Positions 1-5,567 of a DNA stretch of 5,638 nt are shown piece after piece. A program made the position numbers and the translations under genes. Every line of letters begins with the position of its first letter. The first letter of the stretch is position 1. The notes under the pieces were generated by a model. It was given only the letters and a program-made list of their open reading frames with translations. It was not told the DNA's origin and did no database searches. Origin of the DNA: JBGOUJ01 sp041477005 (lineage in GTDB: Bacteria > Acidobacteriota > Terriglobia > Bryobacterales > JACQDG01); assembly GCA_041477005.1 (NCBI GenBank), contig JBGOUJ010000523.1, forward strand, positions 1-5,638, read 5' to 3'.

Positions 1-1
1 C

Positions 2-1507
2 GGCGTGGGTACGGGCGTTGCGGGCCTGGCGACGGCTCGTGCAGCCCAAACGCAGCACGATCATCCTCGCGAAGCCCAAACGCACATTATGACCACCCAG
101 CCGCAACCGAAGGAATCCGCCACGCCTCCAGCCATCGTGCCCGTGATCACGCCAGACCTCTCGGATCTGCCGTTTACGGTGGACAATGGCGTCAAGGTTT
201 TTAACCTGATCGCAGAGCCAGTCAAGCAACAGATCGCTCCGGACAAGACAATCGACGTCTGGGGTTTCAACGGAAGCGCCCCTGGTCCGACGATCCAGGT
301 GACCCGGGGAGACCGGGTGCGCATCCTCTTCGACAACCATCTGCCCGAGCCCACTTCGATGCACTGGCACGGCTTCGAGATTCCGCACGCCATGGACGGC
401 GGTCCGGGCATCAGCCAGGATCCCGTCAAGCCGGGCGGGCGGTTCGTTTATGAGTTCACTCTGCACCAGGAAGGCACGTACTTCTACCACTCGCACATGG
501 CGATGCAGGAGATGATGGGGATGCTGGGCGCTTTCATCATGCACCCGAAGACCCCTTACGAGCCACGTGTAGACAAAGATTTCCTGATTCTCCTTCAAGG
601 ATACGCCGTGCTCCCCAACAACACCGTTCCGAACACGATGAGCATGGAATTCAATTGGCTTGTGTTCAACGGCAAGTCTGCGCCCGCGACCACACCGTTG
701 ATCGTCCGGCTTGGCGATCGAGTTCGCGTCCGGCTGATCAATCTCGGGATGGACCACCACCCCATTCACCTGCACGGTCACACGTTCTACGTAACTGGAA
801 CCGAAGGCGGCCGCATACAAAAGGAGGCCTGGATTCCCGGCAACACGGTGCTGGTTGGGGTCGCGCAGTCTCGCGATTTCGAGTTCGTCGCAAACAGTCC
901 CGGCGCCTGGATGCTGCACTGCCATCTGCCGCACCACATGATGAACCAGATGTCCTCGAACGTCGGCCCCATGTCGCGATTGGGGAGAGGCATGCCGGCC
1001 GGCGCCGGAATGGAAGAAGGCCTGGGTATCTTGCGTGGAACGCCGGGTGCGCCCACCGGCGAGGACTACGGTCCGAGCTTGGGCCGCGGGCTGGGCGTTG
1101 GATCCACAATCGACCAGCCCGTTGCCAACACTCCGCTCTCGCAGGAAAAGGCCATGGCCGCGATGCAAGGCATGGCTCACGATAGGGGCGCCATGCCGGG
1201 CATGCAGCACGGCGGCATGAGTGGCATGAACATGGATGCCGACGTGAGTCCGAATGCCAACAGCGTGCCTGGCTTCCCACAGGACGCCTACATGGGAGGG
1301 CCGATGATGGCCATGGATGATGCGCCCCTGGTCAACAAGCCGGAGAACTACGGGCTTCGCCCGGGTTGGAGCGGGTTCATGATGGGCATGATGAACTACG
1401 TCCGGGTGCTTCCGCCGGCTGACTACGACGAAGTGATGGCCAGGATCCGGGAAGGGAAGCAAGGCCCTTCCACGATGCCCGCGCATCAACATAGTCCGGG
1501 GGCTTGA
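2..1507 (+). CDS. Two-domain multicopper oxidase with Met/His-rich C-terminal tail (5' partial)
   Basis: Periplasmic multicopper oxidase, probably oxidising Cu(I) in copper tolerance; a laccase-like or other metal-oxidase activity is possible. Numbering from the GTG at position 5, all copper ligands are visible: HWHG at 120-123, HSH at 162-164, HPIHLHGH at 252-259 and HCHLPHHMMNQM at 305-316. H252, C306, H311 and M316 fit the type 1 site; the other eight histidines fit the type 2/3 cluster. Domain 1 (about 60-182) has no Cys before its HSH, so only domain 2 (about 190-320) carries a type 1 copper, as in two-domain type B laccases, which are trimers (family knowledge). Residues 321-500 form an extra tail with MxGM repeats. 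The frame is open to the left edge, and the first visible residues (GVAGLATARAAQ) look like the end of a Tat or Sec signal peptide with an ARA cleavage site, so the true start lies outside the window and GTG 5 is probably internal. First gene of the visible operon; TolC gene follows after 29 bp. Confidence 0.93.
   Translation, partial: GVGTGVAGLATARAAQTQHDHPREAQTHIMTTQPQPKESATPPAIVPVITPDLSDLPFTVDNGVKVFNLIAEPVKQQIAPDKTIDVWGFNGSAPGPTIQVTRGDRVRILFDNHLPEPTSMHWHGFEIPHAMDGGPGISQDPVKPGGRFVYEFTLHQEGTYFYHSHMAMQEMMGMLGAFIMHPKTPYEPRVDKDFLILLQGYAVLPNNTVPNTMSMEFNWLVFNGKSAPATTPLIVRLGDRVRVRLINLGMDHHPIHLHGHTFYVTGTEGGRIQKEAWIPGNTVLVGVAQSRDFEFVANSPGAWMLHCHLPHHMMNQMSSNVGPMSRLGRGMPAGAGMEEGLGILRGTPGAPTGEDYGPSLGRGLGVGSTIDQPVANTPLSQEKAMAAMQGMAHDRGAMPGMQHGGMSGMNMDADVSPNANSVPGFPQDAYMGGPMMAMDDAPLVNKPENYGLRPGWSGFMMGMMNYVRVLPPADYDEVMARIREGKQGPSTMPAHQHSPGA
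1154..1234 (+). other. Met/His-rich segment of the multicopper oxidase tail
   Basis: Residues 384-410 of the oxidase (counting from GTG 5) hold eight methionines and two histidines, with three MxGM tetrads: MQGM 387-390, MPGM 397-400 and MSGM 405-408. Two more tetrads (MMGM) lie at 170-173, just after the HSH ligand, and at 459-462 near the C-terminus. Met-rich stretches of this kind bind Cu(I) in CueO and PcoA/CopA oxidases (established for those proteins). Here it lies outside the cupredoxin domains, so a copper-gathering role is inferred. Confidence 0.7.
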
Positions 1508-1523
1508 CAGATCGCGAGACGAG

Positions 1524-1529
1524 AAAGGA
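1524..1529 (+). promoter_or_regulatory. Ribosome binding site deciding the TolC-family start
   Basis: AAAGGA lies 7 nt before ATG 1537. The same frame is open back to a TTG at 1504 that overlaps the oxidase stop (TTGA). The ATG is preferred because of this site and because a typical signal peptide begins exactly there. Confidence 0.7.
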
Positions 1530-1536
1530 TAGAGCC

Positions 1537-2991
1537 ATGAAGACAAGAACCACGCTCGCGACTCTGATATGCAGCTTCGCGCTGATTTCGGCAGGCGCCG
1601 CCCAGACAAGTCCCGCTCCGCAGCAACCTGGCCCACGTGAAGCGATGCAGCATTCGCACGAACAAGCATCCCAGCAAAACCATGGGATGGGGCAGCCGGG
1701 GGATGCCGTCGACCTTCTGCGCGAGGCTCAATCACGTCCGCCGCTTCCTTTGTCGCGCATCCAGCAGCTTGCCCTGGCGAACAACCCGAGTCTGAAACAA
1801 GCGAGCCAGATTGTGGCGCGATCGGCCGGCCAGGCGCGCCAGGCCGGTTTGTTCCCGAACCCGTCCATTGGATACGAGGGTGGGGAGATTCGCGGCGGCT
1901 CCTTTGGAGGCGGCGAGCAGGGCGCCTTCGTGCAACAAACGTTCCCGCTCGGAGGCAAGCTGGGCCTGCGAAGGCGTGTATTCGAAGAGCGGCGCAAAGA
2001 GGATGAGATCGGCGTCTCGGAACAGCAGTACCGTGTGCTGAGCGACGCCGGTCAGCATTTTTATAGCGCGCTGGCGAGCCAGGAGCTGGTCCGAGTCCGG
2101 CGTGATCTGTTGAACATCGCTTTGGACGCCGTGCAAACGGCCAATCAACTCGCCAACGTGGGACAGGCAGATGCTCCGGATGTCCTGCAATCCGAAGTCG
2201 AAGCCGAACAGGCCAAGGTCGACTACAACACGGCCCAGTTGGCCTTCCTTCAGGAGTTCCGATCGCTTGCTGCGCTGGTTGGGCAGCCGGATCTGCCGTT
2301 GTCCTTTCTGGAGGGGGATCTCGAGGAACCGCCAGCTATTGACCAGAGCCAGATTCTACAGACCGTGCTGCGGGAGAGCCCCGCCGTGAAGCGCGCTCAA
2401 CAGGGTGTGGTTCGGGCGGAAGCCGCGGTCAGAAGCGCGAGACGCGAACCGGCGCCCGACCTGCAAATTCGCGCGGGGCTTCAGCAGAATCTCGAACAGC
2501 TTAACGACATCGGGCGGAAGCCGGTCGGGGTGCAGGGCTTCGCGACTGCCGGGATCACGTTGCCGATCTTCAATCGCAACCAGGGCAACATCCGGGCCGC
2601 CGAAGCCGACCTCGACCTCGCCCGGGAGGAGGTCACTCGTGTCCAACTCTCGCTCCGGTGGGCAATCCAACCGCTTCTGCAACGGTATCTGTCCGAAGGG
2701 GTCCAGGCCGCGCGGTACCGCACGGAAATGATCCCCCGCGCAACGCGGGCATATCAGCTCTACCTGACGAAGTACCGGCAGATGGCGTCTGCCTACCCCC
2801 AGGTCATCGTGTCGCAGCGGACGCTGTTCCAATTGCGGGTAGCGTACGTGCAGAGCCTGGAGCGGCTTTGGATGAGCGCCATCCGGTTGCAGAACTACAC
2901 CCTCACCGGCGGGCTGGACGCGCCGGCGGGATCAGGTCCGGCGGCGGCGACGCTCCATCTGCCGAACGCGGCTGGCGGCGCACAGGAGTGA
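1537..2991 (+). CDS. TolC-family outer-membrane efflux channel (CusC/CzcC-like)
   Basis: Outer-membrane exit duct of a tripartite efflux pump, probably for copper or another metal. The 484-residue product starts with a Sec signal peptide (MKTRTTLATL..., cleavage near AGAA|Q at 22/23); Cys12 is inside the hydrophobic core and does not form a lipobox, so it is probably not a lipoprotein, unlike CusC. Two OEP repeats follow, about 71-255 and 268-455. Typical family motifs are LALANNPSL at 78-86, LFPNPSIGYE at 105-114, QQTFPLGGKLGLRRR at 133-147, GQADAPDVLQSE at 209-220, the parallel APDLQIRAGLQ in repeat 2 at 306-316, and ITLPIFNRNQGNIRAAEADL at 340-359. Length is normal for the family. A short Met/His patch sits in the mature N-terminus (37-52). 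The gene lies between the oxidase and the cytochrome c on the same strand; no RND pump or membrane-fusion gene is visible, so these may be upstream of the window or elsewhere. Family assignment is firm; the metal substrate is inferred from context. Confidence 0.93.
   Translation: MKTRTTLATLICSFALISAGAAQTSPAPQQPGPREAMQHSHEQASQQNHGMGQPGDAVDLLREAQSRPPLPLSRIQQLALANNPSLKQASQIVARSAGQARQAGLFPNPSIGYEGGEIRGGSFGGGEQGAFVQQTFPLGGKLGLRRRVFEERRKEDEIGVSEQQYRVLSDAGQHFYSALASQELVRVRRDLLNIALDAVQTANQLANVGQADAPDVLQSEVEAEQAKVDYNTAQLAFLQEFRSLAALVGQPDLPLSFLEGDLEEPPAIDQSQILQTVLRESPAVKRAQQGVVRAEAAVRSARREPAPDLQIRAGLQQNLEQLNDIGRKPVGVQGFATAGITLPIFNRNQGNIRAAEADLDLAREEVTRVQLSLRWAIQPLLQRYLSEGVQAARYRTEMIPRATRAYQLYLTKYRQMASAYPQVIVSQRTLFQLRVAYVQSLERLWMSAIRLQNYTLTGGLDAPAGSGPAAATLHLPNAAGGAQE
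2984..2988 (+). promoter_or_regulatory. Ribosome binding site of the cytochrome c gene, inside the end of the TolC gene
   Basis: AGGAG lies in the last codons of the TolC-family gene, 10 nt before ATG 2999. Ribosomes finishing the upstream gene would uncover and occupy it, which suggests translational coupling. Confidence 0.65.
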
Positions 2992-2998
2992 TCGCTTT

Positions 2999-3577
2999 AT
3001 GAAACGCTCGAGTTGGGTCCTGGCTGTGATCCTGATTATCACCGTTGTGGGGGCGCTGTCCTGGGTTGTCTTCGGCTCCGGAGGTTTCAGCGCCCGGCAG
3101 GAACCGAGCGGGCTTGAGAAATTCATGGCGCTAGCCGCCCGGAACCTGGCTGCTTCGAGCAAAGCAAAGACTCTAAGAAATCCGATCGCTCTAACGCCTG
3201 CCGTGCTCGCCGAGGGACGCGCCCACTGGGCCGATCACTGCGCCGTCTGTCACGCCAACGATGGCAGCGGCAACACCGAAATGGGCCGCCACATGTATCC
3301 GCGCGCGCCCGATATGCGATCGAGCGGAACGCAGTCCCTGACCGACGGCGAGCTGTTTTTTATCATCGAGAATGGCATCCGGCTTTCCGGCATGCCAGGA
3401 TGGGGAGGGCAGGGCACGGAAACGGATTCGTGGAAGCTGGTACACTTCACCCGGCGGCTGCCCTCCCTGCAGCCGGAAGAGTTGCGCGAGATGGAGCGTC
3501 TGAATCCAAAAGGGCCGGAAGAGCGAAAGGAAGAGCAGGAAGAGGAAGAGTTCTTGAAGGGAGACAACAACAAATGA
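2999..3577 (+). CDS. Membrane-anchored mono-heme c-type cytochrome
   Basis: Electron-transfer protein on the periplasmic side of the inner membrane. The 192-residue product has an N-terminal hydrophobic segment at about 6-26 (WVLAVILIITVVGALSWVVF) with no clear signal peptidase site after it, so it is probably retained as an anchor. The heme-binding CAVCH is at 81-85, preceded by the usual helix (LAEGRAHWADH) and followed by NDGSGN. The likely sixth heme ligand is M132 in GMPGWG, the standard class I arrangement. Residues 146-170 form the closing helix region, and the end (174-185) is strongly charged and glutamate-rich. It starts 7 bp after the TolC gene. Its place in an oxidase operon suggests that it exchanges electrons with the multicopper oxidase, or links copper oxidation to the respiratory chain; this is inference. 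A general role as a small respiratory cytochrome is possible. The family call is firm. Confidence 0.92.
   Translation: MKRSSWVLAVILIITVVGALSWVVFGSGGFSARQEPSGLEKFMALAARNLAASSKAKTLRNPIALTPAVLAEGRAHWADHCAVCHANDGSGNTEMGRHMYPRAPDMRSSGTQSLTDGELFFIIENGIRLSGMPGWGGQGTETDSWKLVHFTRRLPSLQPEELREMERLNPKGPEERKEEQEEEEFLKGDNNK
3557..3563 (+). promoter_or_regulatory. Ribosome binding site deciding the start of the small exported protein
   Basis: AAGGGAG ends 10 nt before ATG 3574. The reading frame is open far upstream inside the cytochrome gene, but this site, the ATGA overlap with the cytochrome stop and the signal peptide that follows all favour ATG 3574. Confidence 0.6.
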
Positions 3578-3951
3578 GGAGTGCATTCACAAACCAGAGC
3601 GGCCGTGGGTTTGCCACCCCGCTCCGCCTCGCTGCATTGACTTTGGTCGTGAGTCTGGCGCTGATGGCCCATGGAGACGAGGAGCACATCATGGGCACGG
3701 TAAAGCTAATCAAGCCCGGGTCCATCACGGTCACTACGACCCAGGGTAAGACGGTCGAAGTGCTCCTGGACTCTCACACCACATTCACCAAGGCGGATCA
3801 GCCTGCCGCGCTCGGCGATCTCAAGCCCGGCGACCGGGTCGTCATCCACGCGAAGAAGTCCGAGGGGCGGCTCACGGCCAGCAGCGTAAAATTCGGCGCC
3901 GCCAAGAGCGCGCCGCAGGGCGCCGGCCATAGCGACCACGGAAAGCCATGA
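3574..3951 (+). CDS. Small exported OB-fold-like protein (DUF5666-like)
   Basis: Predicted secreted or periplasmic protein of 125 residues, function unknown. The N-terminus is a signal peptide: basic start with R2 and R11, hydrophobic core LRLAALTLVVSLALM, and a likely cleavage AHG|D after residue 34, leaving about 91 residues. The mature part (38-107) shows alternating beta strands: HIMGTVKLIKPGSITVTTTQ, KTVEVLLDSHTTFTK, LGDLKPGDRVVIHAK, and a last strand RLTASSVKFG. The G-x-V start, the (D)LKPGDRV turn and the closing strand match the small beta-barrel pattern of DUF5666 proteins, which resembles the OB-fold of the copper chaperone CusF in size and location. CusF's Trp/Met/His copper site is not evident; there are only H38, M40, and a His-containing tail (GHSDHGKP). 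ATG overlaps the cytochrome stop as ATGA, so it is almost certainly translated with that gene. A role as metal-binding accessory is inference from operon context. Confidence 0.8.
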   Translation: MRSAFTNQSGRGFATPLRLAALTLVVSLALMAHGDEEHIMGTVKLIKPGSITVTTTQGKTVEVLLDSHTTFTKADQPAALGDLKPGDRVVIHAKKSEGRLTASSVKFGAAKSAPQGAGHSDHGKP

Positions 3952-3999
3952 TGCCCCGGCGGCAACGGGCGCCTTTTCCCTCCCACCTGCTTCCCCAGC

Positions 4000-5409
4000 T
4001 CAGATCTTGCGTGTCCGCCAGGCGCCACGGCGAAAAACCGCGAAGCTGATCACGGTGATCAGCAGCTCGGAAATCGGTATCGACGTGAACACGCCGCGCA
4101 CGCCCATGCCCGCCGGGTGGGCCAGGGCCCATGCCAGCGGGATCTCGCACAACCAGAACCCGACCAGGTTGATGATGGTCGGGGTCACCGTGTCGCCGGC
4201 GCCGTTAAACGCCTGGACGAAGACCATGGCGAAGGCATAGGTGAGATTGCCGTAGGCGACGATCCGAAGGCAGTCCACGGCATGGGGAACGACCCGCGGG
4301 TCGGATGTGAACAGGCGGACGATCGCCTCGGGCGCCGCAATGAACACGGCCGCCACCACACCGAGATACAGCATGTTGTACCAGCCGGTGAGGTACACGG
4401 CGCGCTCCGCGCGTGCCGGTTTGCGGGCGCCCAGGCTCTGGCCCATCATGGTCGCGGCGGCGGCGCTCAATCCCCACGACGGCAGAATCGCGAACACAAA
4501 AATGCGAATGCCGATCGTGTAGCCGGCGACGGCCGCACTTCCGAATCCGCTGATGATCCGCACCAGAATAATCCAGCTTGTGTGGCCGATGGCGAACTGC
4601 AGGACGCCGGTCGACGATACGCGGACGAGGGACGCGAGGACGTCCCGCGCCACGCGGAAATCGGCCGGCCGGATTTTGATTCGGCTGTGTCCGTGGGTCA
4701 GGATCCAGAACTGATACAAGACGCCCGTTCCGCGTCCGATCACGGTGGAGATTCCCGCGCCGGTCACGCCGAGCGCCGGAAACGGCCCCAACCCGAAGAT
4801 GAGGCGGGGGTCCAGGATGATGTTGATCAGGTTCGACGTCCACAGCACGCGCATCGCAATGGCAGCGTCGCCGGCCCCGCGAAAGATCGCGTTGTTGAGG
4901 AACAGCAGCAGCACGGTAATGCTGCCTCCGAACACAATCGCCGTGTAGCGATGTCCGGTTTCGACCAGGTCGGCGGGCGCGCCCATCCACTGCAGCAGCC
5001 GGGGCGCGAGCAGATAGCCCGGAACACCCATCGCCACCGCCACAACAATGCCCAGAAGGATGGCCTGCGTGGCTGCCGTCGCGGCGCCACGGGCGTCCTT
5101 CTCGCCGATGCGCCGCGCGACCATCGCGGTCGTAGACATACTCACGCCGATGGCCACGGAGAAGACGAGCGTCAGCATCGATTCCGTCAGCCCTACCGTG
5201 GCGACAGCGTTCGCGCCGAGACGCGTCACCCAGAAAACGTTGGCGATCGCAAACAACGATTCCATGCACATCTCGAGGACCATCGGGGTGGCCAGCAGAA
5301 ACACCGCGCGGCTGATGGACCCTTCCGTGAAGTCCTGCCGGGTGCCGCGGATGGCTTCGAGCAGGGACTGCCATATCGTGGGGCGATCGACCGTCAACGG
5401 GGCCGGCAT
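4000..5409 (-). CDS. MATE-family multidrug/cation antiporter
   Basis: Inner-membrane transporter that exports organic cations or drugs in exchange for protons or sodium. The 469-residue product has the family's usual length and about twelve hydrophobic segments in two similar halves. Half 1 contains TPMVLEMCMESLFAIANVF (41-59), RLGANAVATVGLTE (63-76), RRIGEKDARGA (99-109), and RGAGDAAIAMRV followed by NLINIILDP (177-201). Half 2 repeats these as MMGQSLGARKPARAE (321-335), FNGAGDTVTPTIINLVGFWL (401-420) and EIPLAW. ATG 5409 is preceded by an ideal AGGAGG, and the 24 residues before FTEGSISRAV are a normal cytoplasmic lead. Odd point: the Asp usually found in transmembrane helix 1 (VD-x-x-W/F-V) is Asn57, whereas N196 and D200 in NIILDP are kept. 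The gene converges on the four-gene operon with a 48-bp gap, so it is transcribed separately. Substrate cannot be told from sequence. Confidence 0.93.
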   Translation of the reverse strand: MPAPLTVDRPTIWQSLLEAIRGTRQDFTEGSISRAVFLLATPMVLEMCMESLFAIANVFWVTRLGANAVATVGLTESMLTLVFSVAIGVSMSTTAMVARRIGEKDARGAATAATQAILLGIVVAVAMGVPGYLLAPRLLQWMGAPADLVETGHRYTAIVFGGSITVLLLFLNNAIFRGAGDAAIAMRVLWTSNLINIILDPRLIFGLGPFPALGVTGAGISTVIGRGTGVLYQFWILTHGHSRIKIRPADFRVARDVLASLVRVSSTGVLQFAIGHTSWIILVRIISGFGSAAVAGYTIGIRIFVFAILPSWGLSAAAATMMGQSLGARKPARAERAVYLTGWYNMLYLGVVAAVFIAAPEAIVRLFTSDPRVVPHAVDCLRIVAYGNLTYAFAMVFVQAFNGAGDTVTPTIINLVGFWLCEIPLAWALAHPAGMGVRGVFTSIPISELLITVISFAVFRRGAWRTRKI

Positions 5410-5418
5410 AAAGGTGCG

Positions 5419-5424
5419 CCTCCT
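5419..5424 (-). promoter_or_regulatory. Ribosome binding site of the MATE gene
   Basis: On the minus strand AGGAGG stands 9 nt before ATG 5409, a full match to the anti-Shine-Dalgarno core at normal spacing. It fixes the start of the transporter. Confidence 0.8.
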
Positions 5425-5518
5425 GCGCGCCGAAACGAACCAAGCTGTTAACTTTGAGGGATCAGGCTGCGGCTGGAGCCGAAGTCAGCGCTCAGCTTAG
5501 GAATCGCGCAGAAATAAC

Positions 5519-5529
5519 TTAGTCACTAA
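5519..5529. promoter_or_regulatory. Perfect inverted repeat TTAGT-C-ACTAA, candidate operator
   Basis: TTAGTCACTAA is an 11-bp perfect dyad with one central base, in an AT-rich patch within GC-rich DNA. It lies about 110 bp upstream of the MATE start and about 40 bp before the proposed GTG start of the divergent gene, a position suited to a shared operator. Short dyads occur by chance, and no regulator is identifiable in the window. Confidence 0.3.
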
Positions 5530-5553
5530 TGATGGCGGCAGGCGGGTGCTTCT

Positions 5554-5561
5554 GGTACATT
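5554..5561 (+). promoter_or_regulatory. Possible extended -10 element before the right-edge gene
   Basis: TGGTACATT (5553/5554-5561 region) resembles an extended -10 box, with TACATT matching TATAAT at 4 of 6 positions. Transcription from it would begin at about the GTG at 5568. No good -35 box is seen 17 bp upstream. Weak evidence on its own. Confidence 0.2.
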
Positions 5562-5567
5562 GGAGGA

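Noticed and set aside
5..7. GTG at the left edge as the true start of the oxidase
   Set aside because: The frame is open upstream of it and the codons after it look like the hydrophobic end of a signal peptide without its basic N-terminal part, so the start is probably outside the window.
989..1007. GC-rich palindromic run (GCCGGCCGGC) in the oxidase gene
   Set aside because: It lies inside coding sequence, fits Gly/Ala/Pro codons, and shows no pairing partner or repeat elsewhere; chance in GC-rich DNA.
738..1280. Minus-strand open frame (180 codons) within the oxidase gene
   Set aside because: Arg/Cys/Pro-rich shadow of a GC-rich coding region; the plus-strand frame carries all copper ligands.
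1504..1506. TTG start of the TolC-family protein overlapping the oxidase stop
   Set aside because: It would put a charged DRETRKDRA stretch before a complete signal peptide; ATG 1537 has a better ribosome site.
2356..2832. Minus-strand open frame (158 codons) within the TolC-family gene
   Set aside because: No recognisable domain or ribosome site, and it lies wholly inside a clearly coding frame.
3953..3977. Possible intrinsic terminator after the four-gene operon (CCCG...CGGG then TTTT)
   Set aside because: The stem is only about 4 bp with a 7-nt loop, the T run is four bases and is separated from the stem by several bases. Too weak to call, although a terminator between convergent genes would be expected.
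4205..5443. Second minus-strand open frame (412 codons) in the MATE region
   Set aside because: It is the same strand in another frame, with an Arg/His/Gly-rich low-information product; a shadow of the transporter gene.
4117..5451. Long plus-strand open frame (444 codons) opposite the MATE gene
   Set aside because: Its translation is rich in Arg, Gly, Asp and His with no hydrophobic or domain pattern, typical of an antisense frame in GC-rich DNA. The MATE gene on the other strand has clear family motifs and a strong ribosome site.
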